In this document: in pieces, positions 6,745 through 14,428 of the stretch
How positions within the stretch are numbered: the stretch's first letter is position 1
Layout of the letters: the number at the start of each line of letters is the position of its first letter
Origin: an uncultured Holdemanella sp.
GTDB taxonomy: Bacteria > Bacillota_I > Bacilli_A > Erysipelotrichales > Erysipelotrichaceae
Direction of reading: 5' to 3'
DNA: 16,240 nucleotides
Assembly: GCF_934772795.1 (NCBI RefSeq)
Contig: NZ_CAKVMR010000047.1
Coordinates: 1-16,240, forward strand
The notes under the pieces: model-generated
The model's database searches: none
Told to the model about the DNA's origin: nothing
Seen by the model: only the letters and a program-made list of their open reading frames with translations
Position numbers and translations under genes: made by a program

Positions 6745-6802
6745 AAAGGTACCCTTAATGGAAATGCAACGAGGCTGTTGTGATATTCCAGAGGGTACCT
6801 TT
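6745..6802. terminator. Long hairpin downstream of the transposase gene
   Basis: AAAGGTACCCT (6745-6755) pairs perfectly with AGGGTACCTTT (6792-6802). Inside, TGGAA pairs with TTCCA and CAAC with GTTG, giving one long imperfect stem. T-rich tails exist on both strands, so it probably ends the transposase transcript and blocks RNA entering from the left. Confidence 0.65.
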
Positions 6803-6809
6803 ATTCTTC

Positions 6810-8504
6810 TTATCGAGTATGCATTAATTTGATCTGTTTGTCTGTTAGATAATAGTTTGTGATTGGATGATGGAGTTTAACAGCTAATGCTGATACAAAA
6901 TCAGAAGCTCTTGTCATATTGATATATCTGTTATTGTTGATGCTCACCACTTTGAAATTTCTATAAAAATTACATATTGTCGGTGTAGAAAATTCATTGT
7001 TCAATACCTTGAACTGAAGGATTCTTGTAAGCAGTACTGTGATGTAACAGATTAGGAAATGTCCTTTGATACTGTTTTCTTTCTGAAGATAAACTGGTCT
7101 TGCATCCAGGTCACTCTTCATGACTCTGAATGATTCTTCAATCCTCCACAAATTGTGATACGCTTCATAGATTGCTTCGGATTTCATTCTGCATTCAGAA
7201 GTGACGAGCATGTTGTATCCTGCACATTTTCTATCTTTTTCTATCGTTTCATAGTTGATGACTGTTTCGACTTTGTCTCCATTTACAGATGTAAAGTTGA
7301 CATACTTTGCACATTCACCATATTCGTTCTTTTTAGCTGCGTATCCACTTAAAGAACGTGCTTTTTCTACCATCTTGTCGATTTCATAATTCTTCTTTTT
7401 TGCCAGTTTAGGATTGTATGTGACAACACGTTTTTCTTTTATTGTCTTCGATACTTTATGTCCGTCTTTATCTGTGTATTCGTATTTAAAATCGTCGATA
7501 CAAGATTTGTACTTGTAAAGAAGATTTCCGTTCCTGTCTTTCACTTCTACAAATCCATCATCAAGCAGTGCCCATAGTTTTTCTTTATCTTTCAACTGCT
7601 TAACGGACTTAGAAAATATGTAACCGTCATTATTGTTTACAGCTTCTATAATGTTCTGAGCACAGTTAAGTCCTTTATCGGCAATCTGTATTGTTCTGCC
7701 TTCGATATTGTTTCTTTCTTTAAGGCTTGAAACAGTTTCTCTTAGAACAGGCTTTTCGGATTCATTTCCAGGAAACATGCGCATTCCGATTGGAATCATG
7801 TTCGCATCAAGTAATAGTCCCATACCTACGATAGGATCTTTTCTGTTTTCTTTGGAAGGTCCTTTTCGTTTGAAATCTGTTTCCTTGTCTATCTCGAAAT
7901 AGAAGTTTGTACAGTCAAAATAGGTGTTTGAAGTGTCGATTCCATAGTTGTCTTCTGTGGCAACGGTAAAGATTTCAATGAATTTCTCATATTCACTTCC
8001 GATGAATTCAACAGCGGAAAGAATCTGGTCATACGAGCAGCTGGGTTTCTTATATAGGGATGGAAGAATCTCCGCAAAAGTTCTGGATTTAGACAAAGGC
8101 GCAACAGCACGTGCAAATACAAGGGAAGAAACTATATCGTACACATCAAACTGAAAATCTCTTGTGGACTGCATATATTTGAAATGTTCTTCAACATCTA
8201 AAGCGTTCAGTATATTAGCCAAAGGAAAATATCCAAGATATTTTTCAGGAGAGATATCGGAAATAAGTTTCTGGTTGATCTTATTGTTCTGCATCTCCTG
8301 TTTTCTTTTTTCATTCAGTTCATCAACCTCTTTTTTGAAGTAGGCAATAGGATCCTCGATGCCGCTCTCAATCAGTTTGTCGAGATTGCCAATCTTGCGG
8401 AAACTTCTTTGTTTGGTACCTTTAACATCGGGAGAATAAAAGCTCTCATAAATGGAAAGATAAGTTCGATTCTGCTGTTTAGAAACCTTAAGAAAATAAG
8501 CCAT
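6810..8504 (-). CDS. IS1634-family DDE transposase
   Basis: A 564-residue transposase of the IS4-like superfamily, at the usual full length for IS1634. Likely catalytic residues are D197 in NTYFDCTN, D276 in IADKGLN, and E456 in LWRIEESFRVMK, with K463 seven positions later. A long insertion between the second D and the E (about residues 280-450) is typical of this group. The N-terminal part (MAYFLKVSKQQNRTYLSI, then a coiled region rich in Glu/Lys/Asn at about 60-80) resembles other family members. GGAGGT lies about 7 bases before the ATG. The frame is uninterrupted, so the element may be active. It has its own promoter between a terminator and the start codon. Confidence 0.92.
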   Translation of the reverse strand: MAYFLKVSKQQNRTYLSIYESFYSPDVKGTKQRSFRKIGNLDKLIESGIEDPIAYFKKEVDELNEKRKQEMQNNKINQKLISDISPEKYLGYFPLANILNALDVEEHFKYMQSTRDFQFDVYDIVSSLVFARAVAPLSKSRTFAEILPSLYKKPSCSYDQILSAVEFIGSEYEKFIEIFTVATEDNYGIDTSNTYFDCTNFYFEIDKETDFKRKGPSKENRKDPIVGMGLLLDANMIPIGMRMFPGNESEKPVLRETVSSLKERNNIEGRTIQIADKGLNCAQNIIEAVNNNDGYIFSKSVKQLKDKEKLWALLDDGFVEVKDRNGNLLYKYKSCIDDFKYEYTDKDGHKVSKTIKEKRVVTYNPKLAKKKNYEIDKMVEKARSLSGYAAKKNEYGECAKYVNFTSVNGDKVETVINYETIEKDRKCAGYNMLVTSECRMKSEAIYEAYHNLWRIEESFRVMKSDLDARPVYLQKENSIKGHFLICYITVLLTRILQFKVLNNEFSTPTICNFYRNFKVVSINNNRYINMTRASDFVSALAVKLHHPITNYYLTDKQIKLMHTR

Positions 8505-8541
8505 AAAAGCACCTCCGAAAGCAATGCACCACTACACCATT

Positions 8542-8570
8542 ATTATACTATATAAAATAAAAAAAGTAAA
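8542..8570 (-). promoter_or_regulatory. Transposase promoter
   Basis: On the minus strand, TTTACT (8565-8570) and a perfect -10 TATAAT (8542-8547) with a 17-bp spacer, about 38 bp before the start codon. Confidence 0.5.
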
Positions 8571-8574
8571 AAAA

Positions 8575-8610
8575 ATTCAAAATAAAAAAGAGCCCTAAAA
8601 TAAAGGCTCT
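8575..8610 (-). terminator. Terminator inside the IS, upstream of the transposase promoter
   Basis: On the minus strand, AGAGCC pairs with GGCTCT (8605-8610 with 8589-8594) and TTTTTTATTTTG follows. It points toward the transposase gene and would stop transcripts entering from the right flank. Confidence 0.7.
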
Positions 8611-8629
8611 GAATAACATCGATAATTTT

Positions 8630-8668
8630 TAACTTCTAAACAAAAATGGTGCTAACTTCTAAAGACGG
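8630..8668 (-). repeat. IS right terminal inverted repeat with a second subterminal copy
   Basis: The terminal repeat is 8653-8668. Its core TAACTTCTAAA (8653-8663) is repeated at 8630-8640, 23 bp inside and in the same orientation. The segment AAAAATGGTGCTAACTT (8643-8659) also occurs near the left end in the same orientation. Paired sites may be transposase binding sites (inference). Confidence 0.75.
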
Positions 8669-9381
8669 GTATCCAAAATCATATGGATGTAGAATATGTA
8701 TTCCAGGATATCAATGATTTACCAGCAGGATTTACTTGTCCTGAAGGACGTACTAAGCCTTGGGGAACGGGTCAGGCTGTGCTTTGTGCGAAGAGTGTTG
8801 TAGATACACCTTATGTGATCATTAATGCGGATGATTATTATGGAAAAGAAGCATTTGTGAAATTACATGATTTCTTAATAGAACATGCAAAAATGGGAAA
8901 AGAATTTGACATGGGTATGGCTGGATTCATTTTAAAGAACACTTTAAGTGAAAATGGAACTGTAACTCGTGGTGTATGTAAAGTGGATGATAATAATTTA
9001 TTAAAAGAAGTTTATGAAACAACTGGAATCAAAGCTGAAGGGGATAAGATCATATGTGATAATCCTGAAGTAGAGGCTTGGGCAAAACCCGAAAGCAATG
9101 TTTCTATGAATATGTGGGCTGGATATCCAGATTTCTTAGACTATCTTGAAAAGGATTTCAGCACTTTCTTAGCTAACATTTCAGATAATCCATTGAAGAA
9201 GGAATACTTGCTTCCAAATATTGTGGCTGAATTATTGAAAGAAAATCGTATCAATGTGAAGGTGCTTGAAACACATGATAAATGGTTTGGTGTTACATAT
9301 GCTGAAGATAAGGAATATGTGCAAAATGCATTCAAACAGTTGATTGAAGATGGTGTATATCCTGAAAAATTATGGAAATAG
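8669..9381 (+). pseudogene. 5'-truncated duplicate of the nucleotidyltransferase gene
   Basis: This fragment encodes residues from codon 68 on, identical to the full gene. It lacks the N-terminal nucleotide-binding loop (MAAGIGSRFGGG). The first in-frame ATG (8683) has no ribosome-binding site and the frame is closed upstream by TAA at 8653-8655 inside the IS, so it is almost certainly non-functional. It arose with the IS insertion. Confidence 0.9.
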
Positions 9382-9404
9382 GACAAATTTGTCCTATTTT
9401 TTTT
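9380..9404 (+). terminator. Terminator, right copy
   Basis: Duplicate of 6641-6665: palindrome AGGACAAATTTGTCCT then a T-run. Its T-run overlaps the likely -35 area of the permease promoter. Confidence 0.8.
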
Positions 9405-9423
9405 GCTTATTTAATGATATAAT
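9395..9423 (+). promoter_or_regulatory. Promoter of the riboswitch-permease transcript
   Basis: A perfect -10 TATAAT lies at 9418-9423; the -35 region (about 9395-9400) is only T-rich. The predicted start near 9430 places the riboswitch at the very 5' end of the RNA. The whole promoter lies in the right repeat copy. Confidence 0.55.
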
Positions 9424-9431
9424 CCTAACGT

Positions 9432-9502
9432 GTTTCGTATATGTCGACTAATACGGTGTCGATGTTTCTACCCCTAAACCGTAAATTCAGGGACTATGAA
9501 TC
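9432..9502 (+). promoter_or_regulatory. Purine riboswitch aptamer, guanine type
   Basis: P1 is GTTTCGTA (9432-9439) with TATGAATC (9495-9502), one U-U mismatch. P2 is TCGAC (9444-9448) with GTCGA (9458-9462). J2/3 holds the conserved GTTTCTACC. P3 is CCCT/AGGG (9472-9475 and 9489-9492) around CCGTAAA. J3/1 is ACTATGA; the C at 9494 is the specificity position, where C means guanine and U would mean adenine. Guanine, hypoxanthine or xanthine would stabilise P1. Confidence 0.92.
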
Positions 9503-9560
9503 AACCTACTTTTTTATTGTGTCGCGTTGATTCTCGTTTTTGTACGAGACTTTTTTATTT
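9498..9560 (+). terminator. Riboswitch expression platform: terminator and antiterminator
   Basis: TCTCGT (9532-9537) pairs with ACGAGA (9544-9549), then C and six Ts: an intrinsic terminator. GAATCAAC (9498-9505), part of the P1 3' strand, can instead pair perfectly with GTTGATTC (9526-9533), which takes the first bases of the terminator stem. Ligand binding holds P1, frees the terminator and switches the gene off. Confidence 0.85.
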
Positions 9561-9573
9561 TCGGAGGAAAAGA

Positions 9574-10881
9574 ATGAGAAAAGAAGATGTGAAAAAAGGT
9601 TCTATATATGAACTTGATGGTGTTGTTCCTTTAAAAGAAGCCTTGCCTTTAGGAATTCAACACGTATTGGCGATGTTTCTTGGAAATATCAGTCCATTAT
9701 TGATTATTGCAGGAATGCTTGGATTATCACCAGATTTAAAATCTGCGTTGATTCAAAATGCGATGTTTATTGCGGGAGCTGTTACTTTAGTTCAGTTGTA
9801 TCCAGTATGGAAGATTGGTGCTAAACTTCCAATCGTTATGGGTACTAGTTCTGGATTTATTGGAACTGCCAAAGCTATGGGTGCTCTATATGGTTATGGT
9901 GCATTGATGGGAGCAAGTTTAATTGGTGGTTTATTTGAGATGGTTTTAGGTTTCTTCATCAAACCATTAAGAAAATTATTCCCACCTGTTGTTACTAGCT
10001 TAGTTATTATTTCAATTGGTTTATCATTACTTCCTGTTGGTATTAATTATTTTGGTGGTGGTAGTGGTGCTGCTGATTTTGGTGATCCAAAACATTTATT
10101 AGTAGGTACATTTGTTATTTTGGTAATTATTATCGCAAAACAAATCAAAGGTTTTGTGAATAATGCATCGATTTTGATTGGTATTATTGCTGGATATATC
10201 TTGGCTATTGTACTTGGAATGGTTGATTTTACTCAGGTTCAAACAGCTTCTTGGATTGCACTTCCTACATTTATGCCAGTAAAGATGGAATTTAATTTAG
10301 AGGCTATTATTGCGATGGGAATTATGTTTATTGCGACAACGGTTGAAACAGTTGGAGATGTTTCTGGTATCACAAATGGTGGTTTAGATCGTGAAGCGAC
10401 TTCTGAAGAATTACAAGGTGGCGTATTGGCAGATGGTTTAGGTTCTGTCATCGCATCTTTATTTGGTGTTTTGCCAAATACTTCATTCTCTCAAAATGTT
10501 GGTTTGGTTTCCGTAACTAAAGTTGTTAACCGTTTTACAATTATGACAGGAGCTATCTTCTTGATTCTTTGCGGTTTCTGTCCAAAATTAAGTGCTTTAT
10601 TTGCGGTTATGCCTCAATCTGTACTTGGTGGAGCTGCCGTTATTATGTTTGCGAGTATTTTGGTAAGTGGTATTCAATCATTGATGCGTGTTGAATTCAA
10701 TGAAAGAAACACTTTGATTATTGCCTTGGCAATCGGTCTAGGAATTGGTATTGGACAAGTACCTACAGTTCTAGCACAATTACCAAGTTGGGTTGGAAAT
10801 ATTTTTGCACAAAACGGAATTATTATGACGTTTGTGATCGCAACCGTATTAAATTTAATTTTGCCTGGTAAAAAAGACTAA
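9574..10881 (+). CDS. pbuX: Xanthine/uracil-type permease (NCS2/NAT family)
   Basis: A 435-residue polytopic membrane protein of normal family length. It carries the nucleobase-ascorbate-transporter features: PLGIQHVLAMFLGNISPLL in TM1, a TTVETVGDVSGIT segment with the conserved Glu in TM8, and the NAT signature QNVGLVSVTKVVNR in TM10. It should import a purine, most likely xanthine, with a proton. ATG 9574 is chosen over an in-frame ATG at 9496 because CGGAGGAAA lies 7 bases upstream and 9496 is inside the riboswitch. The guanine riboswitch directly upstream fits a purine substrate and would shut expression when guanine is plentiful. The next operon encodes a xanthine-dehydrogenase-like enzyme. 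A perfect terminator separates the two. Confidence 0.9.
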   Translation: MRKEDVKKGSIYELDGVVPLKEALPLGIQHVLAMFLGNISPLLIIAGMLGLSPDLKSALIQNAMFIAGAVTLVQLYPVWKIGAKLPIVMGTSSGFIGTAKAMGALYGYGALMGASLIGGLFEMVLGFFIKPLRKLFPPVVTSLVIISIGLSLLPVGINYFGGGSGAADFGDPKHLLVGTFVILVIIIAKQIKGFVNNASILIGIIAGYILAIVLGMVDFTQVQTASWIALPTFMPVKMEFNLEAIIAMGIMFIATTVETVGDVSGITNGGLDREATSEELQGGVLADGLGSVIASLFGVLPNTSFSQNVGLVSVTKVVNRFTIMTGAIFLILCGFCPKLSALFAVMPQSVLGGAAVIMFASILVSGIQSLMRVEFNERNTLIIALAIGLGIGIGQVPTVLAQLPSWVGNIFAQNGIIMTFVIATVLNLILPGKKD

Positions 10882-10888
10882 CAAATCG

Positions 10889-10920
10889 GTGTTAAACATG
10901 GTGTTTAACACTTTCTTTTT
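10889..10920 (+). terminator. Terminator of the permease gene
   Basis: GTGTTAAACA (10889-10898) and TGTTTAACAC (10902-10911) form a perfect 10-bp stem with loop TGG, then TTTCTTTTT. Confidence 0.88.
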
Positions 10921-10930
10921 GTGTTAAAAT
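10902..10930 (+). promoter_or_regulatory. Possible promoter of the molybdenum-hydroxylase operon
   Basis: TAAAAT (10925-10930) is a fair -10; 17 bp upstream TGTTTA (10902-10907), inside the terminator stem, is a poor -35. The spacing to the first gene (28 bp) fits, but the match is weak. Confidence 0.3.
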
Positions 10931-10958
10931 TTTAGTAAAGAAAGAGAGCGTATCCATT

Positions 10959-11708
10959 ATGTTAAGAATAATGAATTATGCATCGCCAGAATCTTTAGAT
11001 GAGGCGTATGCGCTACTAACGAAAAATAAGAAGAATATGATTTTGGGCGGTATGATCTGGTTGAAGATGGAAGATATTCAGATTCCAACCGCTATTGATT
11101 TGAGTAAATTAGGCTTGGATCAAATTGAAGAAGATGATACAGAATTTAAGATTGGTGCCATGGTGACTTTGCGTCAATTAGAAACGCATCAAGCTTTTAA
11201 TGAGGCAACTTGTTATGTATTTAGAGATGCTGTAAAGGATATTGTCGGTGTACAATTAAGAAACTTGGCTACAGTTGGAGGAAGTGTATATTCACGTTTT
11301 AGTTTTAGTGATGTCATCTGTAGTTTGCTATGCTTAGAGTGTGATGTACAAACACATAAGCATGGGCGTATTTCACTTGAAGAATTTGTGAATCTTCCAT
11401 ATGAAAAGGATATTGTCGAATATATCTATGTGAAAAAGACAAACTTGCCTAGTGCTTTTGTTTCAGTAAGAAGGAGTGCTACGGATCTAAGTGTTTTAAA
11501 TGCATCATGTACTAAATATGCAGATCACTATCGATTCTGTTTTGGTGCAAGACCAGCTATTGCGAAAGTTTATAATTGCGATTTAGATCATGTTGATTTA
11601 GATGTATATTGTGCAGACAATATGCGTGGTAGTAAGGAATATAGAGAAAAACTTGTTGAGGGATTAACACAGAAGTTATTGAGAAAGGTAGAGTCTTATG
11701 TTGGTTAA
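10959..11708 (+). CDS. FAD-binding subunit of a molybdenum hydroxylase (XdhB/CoxM type)
   Basis: A 249-residue protein of the FAD_binding_5 plus CO-dehydrogenase-flavoprotein C-terminal type, rather shorter than the usual 270-300. LGG at 29-31 marks the first FAD loop, though the usual GGTD reads GGMI here. RNLATVGGSV at 101-110 is the second FAD loop (usually RNxATIGGN). The subunit passes electrons from the iron-sulfur subunit to an acceptor such as NAD+ or ferredoxin. It is the first gene of the operon. Its ribosome site is weak (AAGAGAG about 10 bases upstream), and an ATG four codons on is an alternative start. It overlaps the next gene by 11 bases, implying coupled translation. Confidence 0.82.
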   Translation: MLRIMNYASPESLDEAYALLTKNKKNMILGGMIWLKMEDIQIPTAIDLSKLGLDQIEEDDTEFKIGAMVTLRQLETHQAFNEATCYVFRDAVKDIVGVQLRNLATVGGSVYSRFSFSDVICSLLCLECDVQTHKHGRISLEEFVNLPYEKDIVEYIYVKKTNLPSAFVSVRRSATDLSVLNASCTKYADHYRFCFGARPAIAKVYNCDLDHVDLDVYCADNMRGSKEYREKLVEGLTQKLLRKVESYVG

Positions 11709-12159
11709 AATTAAAGTGAATGGAAAATTGATTCAGGATGATGTACAGCCACAAACTTTATTGTTAGACTGGCTAAGAGATCATGGGTGTTACAGTGTAA
11801 AAAGAGGCTGTGATACCGCAAACTGTGGATTGTGTACAGTATGGAAGGATGGAACACCTATTCTTTCTTGTAGTACATTAACGGTTCGATGTGATGGTCA
11901 TGAAATTACAACGCTTGAAGGGCTACAAAAAGAAGCCAGTGAATTCGGCGTGTTTATGGCAAAACAAGGTGCAGAACAATGTGGTTTCTGTTCGCCAGGA
12001 TTTATTATGAATGTTTTGGCGATGGAAAAAGAATTAGTGAATCCAAGTGATGATGAGATTCGTGCTTATTTAGCTGGAAATTTATGTCGTTGCTCTGGAT
12101 ATATGTCGCAGATGCGTGCTATTAAAGCGTATTTAAGTCGAGGTGAAAATCATGAATAA
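11698..12159 (+). CDS. 2x[2Fe-2S] iron-sulfur subunit of a molybdenum hydroxylase
   Basis: A 153-residue two-domain protein, the standard length for this subunit. The N-terminal plant-ferredoxin-like domain has C38, C43, C46 and C58 (RGCDTANCGLC). The C-terminal four-helix domain has C95, C98, C130 and C132 (QCGFCSPGFIM and GNLCRCSGY). All eight ligands of the two [2Fe-2S] clusters are present. It relays electrons from the Mo site to the FAD subunit. The start overlaps the FAD-subunit gene by 11 bases (GAAAGGTAGAG ahead of the ATG), and the end overlaps the Mo-subunit gene by 8 bases through ATGAATAA. Confidence 0.95.
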   Translation: MLVKIKVNGKLIQDDVQPQTLLLDWLRDHGCYSVKRGCDTANCGLCTVWKDGTPILSCSTLTVRCDGHEITTLEGLQKEASEFGVFMAKQGAEQCGFCSPGFIMNVLAMEKELVNPSDDEIRAYLAGNLCRCSGYMSQMRAIKAYLSRGENHE

Positions 12160-14428
12160 TGTAGGAAAAGGTGTCATCAAAAAGGATGCAATGGCTTTAG
12201 TTACGGGTCAGCCTGTATATTGTGATGATTTAGCACCAAAGGATTGTTTGATTGTCAAACTTCTAAGAAGTCCACATGCATATGCGAAAATTAAAAGTAT
12301 TGACACTTCGATTGCGAAAAGAATTCCTGGAATTGAAGCTGTATATACATATGAGGATGTTCCAACTTCTCGTTTTACTCTTGCAGGACAATCTTATCCT
12401 GAACCTAGTCCTTATGATCGTAGAATCTTAGAAAATGTAGTTCGTTATGTTGGAGACGAAGTGGCAATTGTTGCAGGTGCTAATGAGGATTGTGTGGATC
12501 GTGCTTTAAAAGCTATTAAAGTAGATTATGAAGTGTTGGAACCATTGTTAGATTTTGAAAAGTCGATTGATAATAAAATTGTTGTTCATGAAGAAGAGGA
12601 TTATAAGTGTCTTTGTGAGATTGGTAATGATGTTAAGCGTAATATTGTCAGCAGCGGCGAAAGTGTTGTTGGTGATGTGGATGCGGTATTAAATGATTGC
12701 GAAGTAGTCTTAGAAAGAGATTATCACACAAAGGCCAATGCCCAGGCAATGATGGAAACGATGCGTTCATATTGTTACATTGATACATATGGTCGTTTGA
12801 ATTGTGTAAGTTCTACACAGATTCCTTTCCATGTTCGTCGAATTTTAAGTAATGCTTTGGAAATCCCAAAATCAAAAATCAATGTCATTAAACCAAGAAT
12901 TGGTGGTGGTTTTGGTGCTAAACAAACAGCTTGTTGTGAAATTTTTACGGCGTTTGTGACATGGAAACTTAAAAAGCCAAGTAAGATTGTGTATACGCGT
13001 GAAGAAACTTTTGCGGCTAGTAACTCAAGACATGAAATGAAGATGCATGTTCGTATTGGGGCTAAAAAAGATGGTACGATTGAAGCTATAGATTTATATA
13101 CATTATCAAATCAAGGTGCTTATGGAGAACATGGTCCTACAACAATTGATTTGGTTGGACATAAATCTTTACCTTTATATAACCATGTTAAAGCGAGTCG
13201 CTTTACATATGATGTGGTTTATACAAATACAATGCGTGCAGGTGCCTATAGAGGATATGGGGCTACGCAAGGTCAGTTTGCGGTTGAATCTATCATCAAT
13301 GAATTGGCGGATGAATTGAATATGGATCCTTGTGAAATTCGCTTTAAAAATATGACACGTGAAAATGAAGTGTTATCGCAATATCATAATGAAGAATTGA
13401 ATGCGTGTGCATTGGATCGTTGTTTAGAAAAAGCTATGGAAATGATTGACTACAAGAATAAACCTTTAAGACGTGATATGGGTGATTTCGTTCGTGGTTT
13501 AGGTGTTTCTTTATCTATGCAAGGTAGTGGTATTTCGTGCCTTGATGTAGGTTCTGTTGAAATTAAACTGCAGGATGATGGTTTCTATACATTAAGTATT
13601 GGTGCTACAGATATGGGTACGGGTTGTGATACGATTCTTGCTCAAATGGTTGCGGAATGTATGGATTGTGATGTGGATCAAGTTGTCACAAGTGCATTAG
13701 ATACTGACCATTCTCCTTATGATACGGGTTCTTATGCTTCAAGTACAACGTATGTAACGGGTATGGCCGTAGTAAAGGCTTGTGAAAAACTAAGAAATTC
13801 TATTTTAGAAGCGGCAGCTGGATTCTTCAATGTGGATAAAGCAGAGATTGAATTTGATGGTAAGAAAATCAATACATTAGATCATACCCATGAAATGAGT
13901 TTGGCTGATTTTGCGGATACATGTTTCAATGGTGGTATCGCAAAAGCATTGATTGCGAGTGACTCTCATATGTCGCCTACAAGTCCTCCTCCATTTATGG
14001 TTGGTATTGCGGAAGTGGATGTAGATAAATTGACGGGTGAAATCAAAGTTCATGATTATGTTTCTGTAGTTGATTGTGGAACTGTTATTAACCCTAACTT
14101 GGCTCGTGTACAAGCTGAAGGTGGTATTGTACAAGGTATTGGTATGGCTTTAAGCGAAGATATTACATACTCAGATGAGGGTAAGATGCGTAATCGTAAC
14201 TTCTTGCAGTATAAGTTGCCAACAAGAGTAGATGTTCCTAGTGTTCGTGTTGAATTTGAAAGCAGTTATGAAGATAATGGTCCATTTGGTGCTAAATCCA
14301 TTGGGGAAGTTGTTATTAATACGCCAACAAGTGCAATTGCTAGTGCAGTAAAACATGCGACTGGAGTGCAGGTTCGTACTTTACCTATTACGGCTGAAAA
14401 AGTGTTATTAGGAAAAGAAGATGAATAA
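12152..14428 (+). CDS. Molybdenum-binding catalytic subunit, xanthine dehydrogenase family
   Basis: A 758-residue large subunit of usual length. An N-terminal 'hammerhead' domain (about 10-120) is followed by the Mo-cofactor domain. Motifs are GGGFGAKQ at 251-258, AYRGYGATQG with R367, TDMGTGCDT, DTGSYASS, and GPFGAKSIGE near the end with the catalytic Glu at 719. Q258 takes the place of Glu802 of bovine xanthine oxidase, while R367 matches its Arg880. The enzyme hydroxylates a carbon, most often next to nitrogen in a heterocycle, using water. Purine (xanthine/hypoxanthine) is the likeliest substrate given the permease next door, but nicotinate or another heterocycle is possible. ATG 12152 is preferred (GAGGTGA upstream) over in-frame GTG 12143. 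Confidence 0.9.
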   Translation: MNNVGKGVIKKDAMALVTGQPVYCDDLAPKDCLIVKLLRSPHAYAKIKSIDTSIAKRIPGIEAVYTYEDVPTSRFTLAGQSYPEPSPYDRRILENVVRYVGDEVAIVAGANEDCVDRALKAIKVDYEVLEPLLDFEKSIDNKIVVHEEEDYKCLCEIGNDVKRNIVSSGESVVGDVDAVLNDCEVVLERDYHTKANAQAMMETMRSYCYIDTYGRLNCVSSTQIPFHVRRILSNALEIPKSKINVIKPRIGGGFGAKQTACCEIFTAFVTWKLKKPSKIVYTREETFAASNSRHEMKMHVRIGAKKDGTIEAIDLYTLSNQGAYGEHGPTTIDLVGHKSLPLYNHVKASRFTYDVVYTNTMRAGAYRGYGATQGQFAVESIINELADELNMDPCEIRFKNMTRENEVLSQYHNEELNACALDRCLEKAMEMIDYKNKPLRRDMGDFVRGLGVSLSMQGSGISCLDVGSVEIKLQDDGFYTLSIGATDMGTGCDTILAQMVAECMDCDVDQVVTSALDTDHSPYDTGSYASSTTYVTGMAVVKACEKLRNSILEAAAGFFNVDKAEIEFDGKKINTLDHTHEMSLADFADTCFNGGIAKALIASDSHMSPTSPPPFMVGIAEVDVDKLTGEIKVHDYVSVVDCGTVINPNLARVQAEGGIVQGIGMALSEDITYSDEGKMRNRNFLQYKLPTRVDVPSVRVEFESSYEDNGPFGAKSIGEVVINTPTSAIASAVKHATGVQVRTLPITAEKVLLGKEDE

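Larger units (their letters stand above)
6687..8668 (-). mobile_element. Complete IS1634-family insertion sequence, 1982 bp
   Basis: The element is bounded by inverted repeats CTGACTTTAGAAGTTA (6687-6702) and, on the minus strand, CCGTCTTTAGAAGTTA (8668-8653), 14 of 16 identical. It encodes a single 564-residue DDE transposase. Both ends lie exactly where the 757-bp flanking repeats stop. IS1634 and its relative IS1549 are known for long, variable-length direct repeats on insertion, which this fits. An intact transposase and unmutated repeats suggest recent movement. Confidence 0.9.
8669..9425. repeat. Long direct repeat, right copy (757 bp), abutting the IS
   Basis: The right twin of 5930-6686. 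It begins with GTATCC directly after the IS end and runs through the nucleotidyltransferase stop, terminator and the TATAAT of the permease promoter, then continues into unique riboswitch sequence. Confidence 0.95.

Noticed and set aside
8683..9381. 232-residue ORF as a separate nucleotidyltransferase gene
   Set aside because: It is the headless half of the 757-bp repeat, without start signals or the nucleotide-binding loop; annotated as a pseudogene.
9496..9573. N-terminal extension of the permease from ATG 9496
   Set aside because: The segment is the riboswitch P1 strand and terminator; ATG 9574 has a strong ribosome site.
13116..14356. Several 60-85 residue ORFs on both strands within the Mo-subunit gene
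   Set aside because: Shadows of a well-supported 758-residue coding frame.
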